Position numbers and translations under genes: made by a program | Shown here: piece by piece, positions 43,601 through 58,600 of the stretch | Position numbering within the stretch: position 1 is the stretch's first letter | Layout: each line of letters starts with the position of its first letter | Notes under the pieces: model-generated | Database searches by the model: none | The model's input: the letters and a program-made list of their open reading frames with translations, nothing else | What the model was told of the DNA's origin: nothing | Source of the DNA: Schistosoma haematobium | Lineage: Eukaryota > Platyhelminthes > Trematoda > Strigeidida > Schistosomatidae | NCBI RefSeq assembly: GCF_000699445.3 | Contig: NC_067200.1 | Location: 3,016,450 to 3,080,449, forward strand | Direction: 5' to 3' | Length of the DNA: 64,000 nt

Positions 43601-46600
43601 GTCACCATCTTGAAACACCGACTTCGGTGGCTTGGACATGTTCTACGAACGACGTCCCAGAGAATTCCACGTCGTGCATTATTTGCCGACGGTGGGACTG
43701 GTTGGAAGAAGCGGAGAGGTGGTCATTGTATGACATGATGTCGTGGTATGAAAGAATGTTGCAAAGGGCTGGCTTCTGTTGGTCCTTCACGACTCCCTGG
43801 CTAAGGTCCGAGAGATGGTGCGACACAGTGGTTAGAGACATTATCAGATATGGCTCAGATTGGAAGTCAGTAGCGACTCTGTTGTAACCGTTTACTTTCT
43901 TTATAAAAAGTAGTTGTTTCTTCCTTAACTGAAAGAATTCTTCTGATTGTACCTTTCCGTTTCCCCCACTATTATTATTTTCATTATTGTTATTATTATT
44001 ATTATTGTTATTATTACACTACCATACACTAATTTGTGGTCGTTATTGTTCTATTTTTTCTTATACGCACCTTACATTCTTTTTCTCTTCCCATTCTCAT
44101 TGTTTTGTGTGGCGCATATATATCTGGTGCCCCGTTGTACCAATATTTATGAGTTCAAATAATTAATTAAATACTTGATATGATTTGCTAAGTGATACGA
44201 TACGTTGGTTCCAACAAACAAATAATAGGTACATTATACTTTCGAATGTTGACCAGAAGCAGTGGATAAAAAAAGGAAACATTTCATTCTACTTAGAACT
44301 CATTAGCTGAATATATGACCGATAGTGAACACTAGGCTTTACTTTTATCGAAATGTTTTTATATGGTAATGAGTTTATAGCATGTAGTAAGGATGTCATA
44401 CCCATTTTCTTCATGTTGTAGATTTTTATGAGAGAAAACGAAAAGTGAACATACAGGGATTTAACCAGGTAAACCAGTACGAAGAATACACTGAAGATAG
44501 TTGAGAAACTCTAATTCCTAAATGACAGTGTCGATGGACTCCAGAAGTCGAAGAGTAGGAATGTTGTATGGATCTATATAGGATCTTAGCTGACATGAAA
44601 CTAAGTCCCTGAATACCGATACACTGATCTTTAGATTGGATGCCTAAGATAAAGGCTCTAGCGACAAACTTCTAAAAATAACCACCTGCTCCGAACAGGA
44701 CATCGAGGCAGTATGCCATCGCTATTACTCTTACAAAAGTTGTACTTAGATCATTCTGCTAGCTGCTATTTATAAACGTGATAAACTTGCAAATATAAAC
44801 TATGTTGATCGACTGAAAGCGCTTCATATGCCGATAGACATTACACCCACTTTAAGATACTAGCAGTAAGAAGTACAAACCCTAAGGTGAAGCTACAGTG
44901 CAGCAGTTCAAACATTTGTCATTCAATCATTAAGAAACAGGTTCGTATCACAACTTATTTCGTTCCCTTGATAGCGTCCAATCGTAACAAGAAACATGTG
45001 ACTTAAATTAGAGTACATAAATGGTGAATTAGATCGTGAGGCGCATAAACAGGCATCCATTCATAAGGACGCAATCAAGAGAGCGACAAATAAAGATCAA
45101 CAGTGAGAGAAAAAAAAACGTTTATTTGTAAGACTATTACATATTATGTAATACAACCTTTTACACACTACAACTTAATTTTCCAGCTATAGATATGAGC
45201 ACTGTATTGATGTAATAAAATACTAACAACCAAATAAATCAGCTCTAATTAAGAATCAAAATAATTGAATGTTGCCATGGTTTGAATTTTATTTTAAAAA
45301 TCTTGTAGTCTAACTCTGATGGAGCTAAGAAACATAGTTTATTGACAATTCAGAATACCGTGGAGAAGTTGAATTCCCTAATCAAAACAGGGATTGAGAA
45401 AAAGGAGTAAATCAACAATCCGTTTTATAGTGAAAATGACAAACAATTAGACTAATTTAATGATGTTAAATGGAAGTAAATACCTCACATTAAATCAAGT
45501 TTCTAAATGTCCTTGGCATATAAATGGATACATATTGTTTAAGAGCTCTATTCTAGAACAAAACGCCTGTCAAAGACTGCTGGCTTTCAAATGTTTCCCT
45601 AATAAAAAATGCGTTAGTTACAAAAATTTTATTTATTTATAACTATAAGTACAAAATAAATGATCGAGAAACATGAGGTTCCACCATAAAAAATGAGAAC
45701 TTATGTTTGTTCATAAAAACGAAGTGACAAAGTATAATTCCACATCAGTCTAAAACTCTGGATCTTTTGTGGAACCATTAGTTTTTGAATATAAAAAGCT
45801 ACATCATCATCTAGACATGTACAAATTACCAACAACTATGAATTACTTCAAATGCAACTCTGCTATGTTCAAGTGATTAAGATATCACCTAAGAATGACA
45901 AACGAAATGAAAGTCAGCAACACAACAAAAAGAAATGTAAAGATATTCCACTACGCCCCATCCCTGTTAGCTAAAGAGATAAAACCAGATTCAGCAGAAA
46001 AAATATATCACTCCATAAGCAGCTTGGAAGAATGAACAACAAGCACACAACTCAAGAGTATATATACAGTGTAAAAACGCTCTTGGGAAATAGCGTATAA
46101 AGGGAGGATACGAGCTAATGGCATTTAAGACTCTTTCAGATGAGAAACACAAACTAGTAGTAAAAATAAGAGCTTGTGATGCAAAAATGAGAAATTCAAA
46201 ATTCCCTAATAAAAATACAAAACTAAGAAGTTTACCAAGGGATTTCTGGATATATGACATCACCAACGAACACAAACTAAAGATATAAGAAATCGTAAAT
46301 CACTTACCTATCCCATTCATTAATTAAAACATCTGATTCATTTTCTAATGAACAAATCAAATGTTTCCATCCAGGTATCCAACGTAGATCAGGCCAATCA
46401 GACCAATCAGATAGCTTTATCATTGTCATATCGGATTCATTGAATTGAAGTACATTTAAATCATAGAGTATATTATTTTGTTCTAATTGTACATCAATTA
46501 CATTAGCTTGTTCTAGTACGATACGTTGAATCATTAATTGTATATCTATATTCAATGGTTTTTTGTAATACTCTTTCAATGTTATATGAATTAAATTAGT

Positions 46601-49600
46601 ATATGATTGACGATAATTTGTAGGTAGACGATTTTGAATTATTTCATTTACATTATGATGTAGATAATTGACAGGAAGATGATACATTGAATGTAGTTCA
46701 GTAGGGAATTGATCCGTATGCATAATATGTTTTACATAGTAATTAATTAAATATTTCACAAACTAAAAACAACAAGAAGAAAAACAACGTTGTGTATACA
46801 TATGAACCAGTCACTCAGTCAGTCAGCTACAATGTAGGACCAGTCACATATGTACATCGGTCCTAATTGCCATACCTCATTAGCACAACGACATGAACAC
46901 CGGATTCATACAAGTAGTTAATCTAGTGGTGATAATATATAAAGGAAAGATTGCATATAAGAACATAGTACAGGATATGAAGTGATTTTATTCTCATAGT
47001 TTAAGGGAAGATAGAGAGTGTATACACCGACGTCATTGTGATTGATTCTGAGCCATGAATCAACTGCAAGAGAACACAATGCAGAACAACATTGTTAAGC
47101 TAACCAACATCAATGAATATAAGTAGGCTATCCACAATTCTTACTAAATACACTTTTCCTATCCAATCAACTAAATAAAAAAGAATGAAACTTTCCAGAT
47201 TAGTATTAGTTTAATGTTTATTTCTCGTTCCACAGGAATACAACAATAAAACAAGTTTGTGTTCATTCTAGCACAACAAAGGATATGGCATAATGTTGAA
47301 TTTGTTAAAGTGACCACAATCTGGATTCATATATTCAAAGCATGTAGTTTTACACGCTTTACATAATTCAAGACAATAGTTATGTTTTGATCTAGTTTAT
47401 TTGATTCATTCTCATCCAGCATGGAATATAATACATATTATTAATAAAGTTGAGATCATGAGTCAATTGAAGCTAGACCACCATGGAAAACCTGGAAGCA
47501 TTGGACAGCCGTTTCGTCCTATTGTGGGACTCCTCAGTAGTGCGCATCCACGACTAGCTTCAATTGACTCATGATCTCAATTATTGAAATTACTACAATC
47601 TCCACAAAACCCCTTCTGATATTATTAATAGTATGTTAATGAAAGTGATTTGGTTTAAGGAAACAGAAGAAATTAAAATAAGACATACATACTACTGATA
47701 ACTAAGTTATCAATAGTAATCAAATCAGAACGATAAAAGGGAACACACCTAATATATAGATTAACACAATGATATTGTTCTTAATTGATCTCATAAAACA
47801 TTAACTCTGGTTAAGTATATAGAAATCAACAATAAACATAGGTGAACAGTTCATAAGAACTGAGAACCACAATAAAAATCCCGAAAACAGTGGACAAAAT
47901 CTGTTTGAACATATAGCATCATACGTCATCATCATCACTATTAATAATAACTAAACAGAATTTTTAAAGCTCTGTTCCGTCGAAATTCTTAAAATTAAGT
48001 CAGTCCGTCAAATGTACATATCACTTTATGCAGTCAGCTTGATCAAAACTTTGGCTAAAAAATCCATTAACTTAAACCGAGTAATTGCAGACAATAATGA
48101 TAATTGTACTGTAATATTACGAACTCATATAAGTTAGTGATGTACTTTGAACGTTTGAAGGTCAATTGCAAGATGCGACGCTTTATGGTCGGACATAAGT
48201 TTAATTTACTGTAGGCAGAATCTTGAATGCTTACTTCTGAAGAAATCTCAGTGTTTCTTAGCAATGAATGAGTCAGTCTGATGACAATACCTATAAAATG
48301 TAGACGCTTTCATCAAATCTTCCTAAAATTTAATCATGATTAAGTTTACTATTTCAAAATAAAAACGAAAACGTAAGCGATAACTACCTCAACACTCTTT
48401 GTATTCATTTGACGATGACAATAGGCATAATGCAAAATATGTATCAGAATATCGTCTGTATTTATTTCATCTTTTGTAATATCATCATCAATATCGATCC
48501 GATTGTTCAGATTTTCATGTTTCTTTATCGTCATTTTTTGTAATTTTCTCTTTTTAGTTTCTATCTTCTTTAATTCCAGCTCTTTATTACCCATCGGTAA
48601 CATTGAAACTAACGGACAACTTGATGATTCAATTAAAAGTTGTTTAGCATAATAACCAGCTGAGATTAATGCACCGATTGGAATTCTTTTCAAATGATGA
48701 CAATTTATAGATTGAAGTGTGGTATTATTATTATTATTGTTATTATCTAAAAATTGTACTTTTTCATTGAAACATTTTGAATAAACTTCAAGAAAAGATG
48801 TTTGATTTTCACAGACTTCAAGAAATAATCCTTGGAATTGAACTAAACCTATAGCAATCTGTTTAGGGACATTGATTGATGTGAATAAACGTAGTAAGTC
48901 TATATGTGGTTGCATAATCTAGAATGAGAATAAGTAACACAGAAATGGATAATAATAAAAAGTATAATAATGAAAACAATTTATATACAGTACAGTATTC
49001 TTTGAGCAAATTTGTTACAAAACAAAAGGTCAAATGTTTGAATGATAAATGATCATATATTCTTTATGATCTCAGTTTCTGAGATCAATTGGTTCAAATC
49101 TCAATACCTATATATGTTGATCGTTCATGCCATTATTGAGCACATTCCGATAATGTTGTTGATGTCGTATGGTAGAACACGAAAACCTCAAGAATAAAAC
49201 TTAAAAAAGAATGGTGCAATACAACTAAAACGTCCTACCCAGCCAACTGATTGGGGTTCCGACAAATAGGCCAGACACAACTCGTAAACCTACCACTAGA
49301 TAATCATCTATTTTAAGAAATATCGAATCAATAAACTCGAACGGTAGGACTTAATCAGCACCAAGAAGAACTACTTCCAAACAACTAACATTATGAATTA
49401 TTATATTTGCTGAAGAGATTAATAGTATAATAAATCAGCCTATGCTAGGATATAGGCTCCTTTGAAAGAATGTATTTTACTGTCTTCATTAACATACTAT
49501 CTATAACATTTATGGATGGTAGTTACAAGTGTGACACAAATCATTTTATGATGCATCTGCTGAATATACTTGCAGTGAATTGTTGATGTTTAGCACTAAA

Positions 49601-52600
49601 AATGACGAAAGCAGCACATGTAGCTATAAATAATACCAAGTATGAGATTATGTATTACAATGTTACTACTCGTAGGTAGTTACCTTTAATCATAAACTTT
49701 TTTTCTTGTATTTCATAGTTTAATTGTAAGCTAACAGTTCTTATATTAATCAATATGTATCTCATCTGTCCAGTCACATATCTAACTGCTCACTTATGTG
49801 CTTGTATGCGATAACTTTTATTTATAGGTTTATTACACTGAATATGAGCTTTCATTAGCCTAGATATTATTTATTGAAGAGCTGCTTATCACTTATATTA
49901 ATAAGTAAATATCGGAAGACGGAAAGATAGTGCCTTGGCAATAACCGATCAAAGGTTTGTTACTACGATAAATATGAAACATGGCTATCGGTTAAATTGT
50001 TCAACAAATAAAATAAACATAATCATTTTTGCGGTTATCATAATTCAGTAGTTTGCAAGAACTATCATGTAGAAATGATGCATCCAACTGACGAGTTCTA
50101 AGCAGAAAAAATCAGTTAGTCATTAGCAAAGCAAAACCTGGCACATATTTCTATCGCTTGAAGATGATTTTTTTATGTAGTACAGAAAAATGACATTGTG
50201 AGGGCAAATCCCAGAGTAGTAAAGCAAGTAACAGTATTAGTCATACTAGATACCATTCGACAAGTAAACATGGATTAGTAAAATAATTTGGAAACTTGGA
50301 ATCTAAAGGAAAACAAAAAGGTAATGCACTCACGCCATTGCGAACGGATATGGACCATGTCACATAAAGTCTGTAACCACTGGTTATCATAATCACAAAC
50401 AACCCAATCAGGTAGTGTGAACATATACATATGGACCAATGAAATAGTGTCTTTAAGGAATGTTGTCAAATCTTCGTTTCAACACCTCTAACTTCTCTCA
50501 AACTTAACTGTACACCAACTGTCATTGCACAACGAGGTAGTCGGTGTTTGGGTATACGTACTAAGTAGCCATAACAATCTAAAGACCCAGTACCTCGTCA
50601 GTTGATTTACCATACTAGTTTAGTACTTCTGTGTATAACCTTGGAATTCCTAATTCGATGGTCGTAAAATACACAAGAGATGCTTACAAGACACATGATA
50701 AAAAAATAGCAATCTACGAATATCCGATATTTGTCGTGACCATGTATCACAGCAATAAATAAATTATAAAAAATAGACGCTAATCTAGAGTTCAAACTAT
50801 CGTTCATGTCACGTTAATTGACGTTAGAATATTACAAAACAATCTATTGAACTTACTGGTTCAGTGAAAGTGATTTCTAAACCTCGATTACGCATCGCAC
50901 GAGAAATTCCAGTTGAACTATTAGCTCCAACTCCGACAAATTCATCCACAGTTAAAATTAAACGAAAATTAGGATGTGCTTTCAGTGTAATAAGTTTACC
51001 ATTTACATCTAAACCACGTTCACTAAGTAACAATTCACCATTTGGTTCAAGAAGACTATTTAAACGATCTAGTACGGAAGGACTAGTTTGTTAGAAAAAA
51101 ACAAAATAAATGATTCATTAAAGAGAACTGTACTTAGTATTAAAAACCAATTTAATAACACAATAATATACGAACGTCTACTTTTTGTATTTTAAATCAA
51201 AGGAAACATCCAAAGGAGTTTCAGTTTATGATTTCGTATTTTTAAAAACCAATAGGTCAACTAATGTGAAACAATCAATGAAAGTAACTTAATAACAAAG
51301 GACATGTTGATGTGTACCGAGATTTGAGACATATTTTTTTTTGCTAGTGACACGACCAATCGACTGAACAGGGCTAATTAGGTATATTTAGTCTGGACGT
51401 AATACTCCATTCTATTCCACTTATGTGATAATTACCCCTTATTGTAATTCCTTAATCGTGTTGATGTGTGGTCAAGATTTTTCTCTATATTATTGTATAG
51501 GTTTTGGTTCAAAGTTGAATCTGATACAATAAAGAATCAATCTGTGTCTTCTGATTGGCTGCCAGATTAGAAGCTTGAGGACCAATAAGCGAAAAGATCT
51601 CAGCTGATTTTAACTGGGCAGTGCATCAAATGGCAAGCAATACAAGGTCATCTATGGGCCTATGAAGACCTTTGTCTTTTACATTTAAGCTATCCTTGAA
51701 AGTGAGGCTTCTTTTAACACTTTTCATCTCTTGTCGTTTGTTCGAGACTAGAAATCGATTGAACAACTAGAGCTAAGTGTTGAATTACCAGTTGTATAAT
51801 AGCATTGAAGAAAATTGCTCATATTAGTTAACTAGTTAGTCTATATTAGTAGTTACCTGCATAATTGTGCGTTTTCAATTAGTACCCAATAACCATTCAT
51901 AATGCCTTTGACTAATGGACTATCAATCCATTCAAATAAACCGCCTGATTCACGTTGTTCTAATGAACCAAGTAATTCAATTGTATCCGATGTCGGTGAT
52001 AAACACATAGTTACCAGTTGTTGACCAAGAAGAATTGATGCTATATGAGATAAAGTACGTTTGCCTATTTTTTTTTAAAAAAAATTCAATGTAATAGATA
52101 AATAAGCAGTTAATTCCGAGTTAGAATAATTAATTTTTAAAAATGTAAACCCCTGTGAAACAGTGTTGGTAGCATGTGTAATGGTGAGATCAACCGATTT
52201 TGAAACAGTAAGATTGTAAAGTTCAGCGCTCCAACTTAACCTTAAACACACAATATAAATTAAAGTCAAAATAAAAGAATGGATACTTGAGGAATCAATC
52301 TGCAGCAATGACATGACTTTGATTGGGAGGTTACTGAAGGCAGTTTTTCTCTCAAATATTAGTTAGTGAGGGAAGTGATATAATGAGCAAGAATCAAGCC
52401 CAATAATTGACAGATTTCAAGTTTTTTCCACAGTGGAAATCATAAGTCGATCTAAAAGAGACCACCATCAAAAACCTGGAAACACTGGATGGCCGTTTCA
52501 TCGTAATATGGGACTCTACAGTAGTGCGAATTCATGATTGACAAATAAATAACTAACAAAGCTGATACTCTCCAATCATTCATAATGATTATGTTCACCT

Positions 52601-55600
52601 TCTACTTTATATTTTGCACAAAACTATGTTAATTTACTCGAGAAAAAGACTATACTTTTGCCTACAGGTCACGACCTTTAATATCAATTCATTCATCAGT
52701 TGGCATCAAAATTTCAATCTTGTTATTACCCATCCCCTTGCTATATTGTACCGTTTGTATTATTTCACTTATCTATCCATTTAATTACTTACAAACCAAA
52801 CTTGTTTGTGAAATTCTCCAATACAAAAGTCTTTGATAGCATAGTTAGTGAAAAGAACTCCTTCAACATGAATTGTAAATGATGACATTATAACAGTTTA
52901 ACAATTAGATGTCTATCAATTGAAACAGTTTATCTAAACACATTTATACGGTGTGGTCAATATCTGCAGTATAACTATCCATACACAAGTTTATTGGAAA
53001 TACACAGTACACATGCTGAATCGAAGTTTACACAATGTTCTCTAATTAATGTTCATTAAAAACCCAAGAGAATTAAGCACCAGAGACAAAATGAATAAAT
53101 AACTATCGATGTGTGATAACTTTAACAGTAAAAATTGGTAATTCTGACGTTTTGTGCTAATTTTATTTTGATTATTCGTTTTATTTATTCTGATGAAGTG
53201 AATTACATTAGAGTACATGAATTTATTAATTATTTATTTATTTGAACACATAAATATTGCTACAAGGGGGCACCAAATATATATGCACCACACAAAACAA
53301 TGAGAATTCGAAGAGAGAAAAAAAAGACAAGGAGCGTATAAGAAAAAAGGGACAATAACGACCAGATTAGTGTAAGGTAGTGTAATGATAATAATAGTGG
53401 GGGAAACGGGGAGATACAACCAGAAGAAATCTTTCAGTTAAGGAAGAAACAATCACTTTATATGAAAAAAGTAAAAGGTTACAGCAGGATCGCCACTGGC
53501 TTCTATTCTGAGCCATATCTGATAACGTCTCTGGCCACTGTGTTGCACCATCTCTCAGACCCCAACCATGTCATGCACTGACCAACTCTCCGCTTTTTCC
53601 AACCAGTCCCACCGTCGGCAAATAATGCACGACGTGGAATTCTCTGGGACGACATTCGGAGAACATGTCCAAGCCACCGAAGTCGGTGTTTCAAGATGGT
53701 GACACCGATTGCGTTATCATCTCTGTGCCCGAACACACGATGCTGAACCTCTGCATTACTGACATGTTGTTGCCACTGGATGTCAGCAATCCTTCGGAGA
53801 CAACGATGATCAAACACAGACAGTCGTCTAACATCCTCAACTCGGAGAGGCCAGATTTCACAAGCATAGAGCAAAACTGCTCTCACCGACGCGTTGTAGA
53901 TCCGACCTTTTACAATCAGAATAACATCACGAAGGCCCCCAAGATGGCCCAGATTGGCATGAGCGAATCTCATAATTATGGCTTATAACTGTAGAGCCTG
54001 ATGATGAAGTTATTGAAAACAATTGTTTGCTCAAATATTCTCTAATTTTGAATATTCTATAGGGAATTTTAAACTGCTGAATACTCCGCTTTACTTAAAT
54101 TTCATGCTATTTAACGTTCGTCAACAAAGTATATCTACAAACTTGAGGGAACTGATATTCATTGTTGTGGCATCCGAACTGGTTTTACAATCTGCAACAT
54201 TACTATTTAGATATTCAAGTTGCGTAATATTACCAGCGATTGAATAATGAGCAGTAGTCAATATTATGTGACTATGTAACTGGTTGAAATATTTAGCTAG
54301 GATTTCAAGGGTGGGTTCTTGGTCAACTATGTTATCTCTTCCACATTAGTAATTTCATCATATCAATACAGTCTTACAGCGATAACAGACTGTTTCAAAA
54401 ACTATCCCACTATACAGTAAACAAACTAAAAATGAACAACCTACCACATCCAGGTGGACCATTTAGCATCACCATCCAACCCATTTCCATAACTTTTAGA
54501 AAACTCTCCAGGATACTTCGATGATGGTCCATTATTATCAAATATTCAAATTCATTACAAATTGAATAATTTATTGAATGACATATGAAATTAGCCAGTC
54601 CACATTGTAAAGATGATCCATTGAAAAGGCGAATATCACCACGTGGTTCATAATAGAACATTTCAGGCATATTCAATATTGTATTACAAACAACAGTCCA
54701 TAAATCAACCATCTAGAATTGTACAAAAAAATAAAGAATTGATGAATTGTCGTCGATTTATACCCTCCCTCTTCGCAGAATGTTATGTGTTCAAATTGAA
54801 GAATTTCATGTCGGTTTGTTTAGCACCAGTGTAAACCACTACTGACTTATAACAGCAACTTAGTTACTCCTGATACTCCTAGTGGAGGAGAGTTTAAATG
54901 GTTTAAATTGTTTATGTTAGTTAGTGTTGTTTTAGCATGTTAACTTCCTATGGGACGGGGTCGCTGACTCCATGCCCAACCCTCCTCCTTTACTCCATCT
55001 TAGGACTAGTAGTAACCCTAGAAGAGCTACAAATTAGAGAAAAATTTCCAAGAATCATTTCTACAAAACACATATTGATTAGGTTTCCTTGACTCGACTA
55101 AAATTAAAAACCATGATCTACATTATATTAAAACAGATAGCAAAACATTGTGAAAATAGACTTTTTTTCAATTAGGTGGTAGAATGATCTTTGTAGCCCA
55201 GATTATTTAATTTTGAAGCTTCCATTGTCGTTCAAAAATGACAACAACATTATGCGAGCCTACTTCAAATAGCACTGAAGTAATCATTTACATGAACTGT
55301 AAATCTTTCGAAACATTTCCAAATTTATTTATTTCTATTTTGATATAAGAAGACATACTTCGTGTATGGAAAATAACAAATAAAACTAAAGTGATAAAAG
55401 ACAGAATGATATTTTACATCAATCGGTTCATGATCTCAATCAAAAACATAATAATCTCCACAACCCTTATACTGATAATTATCATGTGCTCACTAGTGGC
55501 TAGCTTCGTGAGGGAATTCTCGGAGTTCTAGTGAGAAGCTGTGACCAGTGGAGCTAATCCGTGTCGGGTAGAGACAGGTATCTACCTCCATACAATGGAA

Positions 55601-58600
55601 GACGGTCGCGTGATTTCGTGGATTGGCTGAGGTTAGACATTAACACAATTGGATGCCGACTCAGTGGTCTAGTAGGTTAAGCGTTCGCGCGCGAGACCGA
55701 AGGCCCTGAGTTGGAATCCCGCGAGCGGGATCGTGAATGCGCACTTCTGAGGAATCCCACAATAGGACGAAAGGGCCTCCCAGTGCTTCCAGGTTTTCAA
55801 TGGTGGTCTAACATCAATCGGTTCATGATCTTAATCAAAAAAATAAATTGAATTGCACAGTAAAAATACCTTTTGTTTATCTTGCACAGTTCGCATACGA
55901 TTTGTATACAAGAGATGAACATATAAACCAGGATTGAAACCTTCAAAATCCTAATGATTTAAAAGAGAGAAAAGCAATGTCACACAGAAATATGTATATA
56001 AACAGTAAAAGTCTACCAGTTGACAAGTAAATCACTGATAAGAAAAATATTCTTAAGTGTTAAAGATGCTGAACAAAAAATCCTGCTTTATCTAAGTTCC
56101 GAGTAACTCCCGAAATGTCCTAATACGGCTGAGGGTAAGGAGAGTCCGCTTTCCTTCTCCGTATGCTTTCATATGGCCACGCGTATATAACCACTCTCAT
56201 GGGAGTCCTATTCACTACCTTTCCTCATCCATGGTTTCACGAAATTAAGAGGACGAAATGCGAACGGCCAACGCCTTAACCAGGTTGGTGGACAAAGAGG
56301 CTTCATCTAGGGGAGTTGGAAAACCTTGATTCCAAACCAATGGTGTACATGTGCTCCAGGATCCTGAAAAAAACAAATGGTGTATGAACCTGTTGTTGTT
56401 CACCGACTATCATGGGACTGCATCTCCTAACGTTGCCCCATTGTCTTGTCCTTTGTGTCAGAGGCTTGGGGTGTAGCCCCTAAGAAAACCTCCTGTCTCG
56501 GTCCGGTGGGCACGGGCAGTATTCTAGCTTCACATACAAATCAAATGACGAAATGTGGCGCCTCCATGTACCAATGTTTATGGATTTAAATTAAATAAAA
56601 TTCCGAGCTAGTTGACACTGATTAGCAAAAATATATGTGGATTGTTTAGGACATTTATGCTACCTATGAGATTTAAAACAAATTTCTTATATCTAGGCAA
56701 TTCAAACTTCATATATCCAATCAAAGGTTTAAGCTACATCCGTTGGAATTATCGGTATTTAATCTCAATGGACAACTATTCTAAATAAAACTTGACAATA
56801 ACTAATATAAATGAGATATTCAAACACACATTAAACAAAATATACTGATGAAATACTTACTTTTCCTTTCATTAAAAGATCACACCAACGAGTTAAATCA
56901 CGTAAATTAAACTCCCATGGTCCACCTTGATTTCCAAATTCATGTTTAATATTGATTTGTTCATTTACCTAAATCAGTAATTTTAAACCAGTTTAAGAAT
57001 AAGAATAAATAAATAATAAATTTGTAATATCCCAATGAGTAGAAAAATTAGATTTTCTGACGTTTCGTGACTTAGTGTAAGTCACTTCTTCAGAGAATAA
57101 ATAGCCAAAAAAGCCAAATGACACACTGCATTGAGAATTGGAAGCTGGTATGAAAAGGATGAATAGCAACTGGAAAGGATTGCTCAGGACAGAGTTTGAT
57201 GGAGAAAGCTGGTTGGTGACCTATGCTCCTCCATGAAGAGTAACAGGTGTAAGTGAGCAAGTAAGTAATAATAAGACTTAGACTAACAATCAATGATTTC
57301 ATAGACTAATGCCATGTCATGATTTGTATCCTACTAACTTTCTTCAAAGGTAACATACTCCAGTTCATATAACATGTGAAGGCAAAGGAAGATTAGATAC
57401 ATATGTAAAACACCGCAATCATATATATATTAGACGTCAATGAAATAGGGAATTTTACACATTAGCAGTAATCGTAACAACGAATATAAGATGAATTAAT
57501 TTAATAAACTCACCATGTCATTAAAAGTGACCATTAAATGAATATAGTTCTCAGGTATATCAGGATATAATTGAATGAGAATAAATTCTTGATCTGACTT
57601 ACTCAATGGCTTCATATAGACCTATTAAATGAACATGATAACAGTAGTGAGATGGAGAGAGAAATGAAGAATAAATCAAGAAATAAAAGTGGTATATTTT
57701 GAAAGAAATTCAAAAGAATTTCACTGTCTACATTTGTTTTTTCTTTAATAATTCAATACAACAATCATTGAAACATAATGATGCCACTAAATGCCCTGGT
57801 TTGGCCGAGAGTAGGGTGAATCAGTCCTCCCTCTCTAAATGCCACGTGTGTATAGCCTCTGCCAGGGAAGTCCTACGCACCACATTCTCGTGGCGGGGGA
57901 GTTGTTTACGAAATTGAGAGGATGAAAAGCGAATGCCCGGCGCTTTGACAGGGTTTGGTGGACACGGAGAGTCAACCCAAGGGAGTTGGAAATCCTGATT
58001 CCAAACCAATGGTGCACGTGAGCTCCAGGATCCTGAAGGAGCAAATAGCGCATGAACCTATTGTTGGTCATCGGCTACCATGGGACTGCATCTCCTTACG
58101 TTGGTCTACTACCTTATGGATCAGACCTTAAGATAAAAGGTTCCGGGTGTGGCCCCCTAAGAAAACCACCTGCTTCGGTTTGTGCAACCGGGCAGTATCA
58201 CAGCCCTCAAACAAATCAAATGAGAATTGTGTGACGCATATGTATCTGGAGCCCACTTGTATCAATATCTATGTGTTCAAATAAATAAATAGAAACATAA
58301 TGATTCATCCCATATTCTAACTAATTATTACCAATGGGAGATAATTTAAGGTTGTTGAATGTATTCTGTGACAATTTTGTAATAAACACACTTGTGGTTT
58401 TTATCTTTTGTAGAAAAAAATCTAGAATATGTTTTTGCAATATATTTTCTATTAACTGATTTATAGACTCATGCCGCTGGATTTGCGCTACAATTTAAAA
58501 CGTGTAGCTAGTACTACGTTCAATCCTGTTGCTCAAACATGAGATACGTTCGAACCCGGAACTTAGTGTTTGAAAGTCTAACATGTTAAGAACTGAGTAA

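Noticed and set aside
43262..43887. Open frames that look like a LINE-derived gene
   Set aside because: They are the truncated C-terminal part of an RTE-like retrotransposon broken by a frameshift, not a host gene.
43970..44030. ATT/GTT microsatellite as a CRISPR-like or satellite array
   Set aside because: Simple triplet slippage just upstream of a LINE tail; no spacers.
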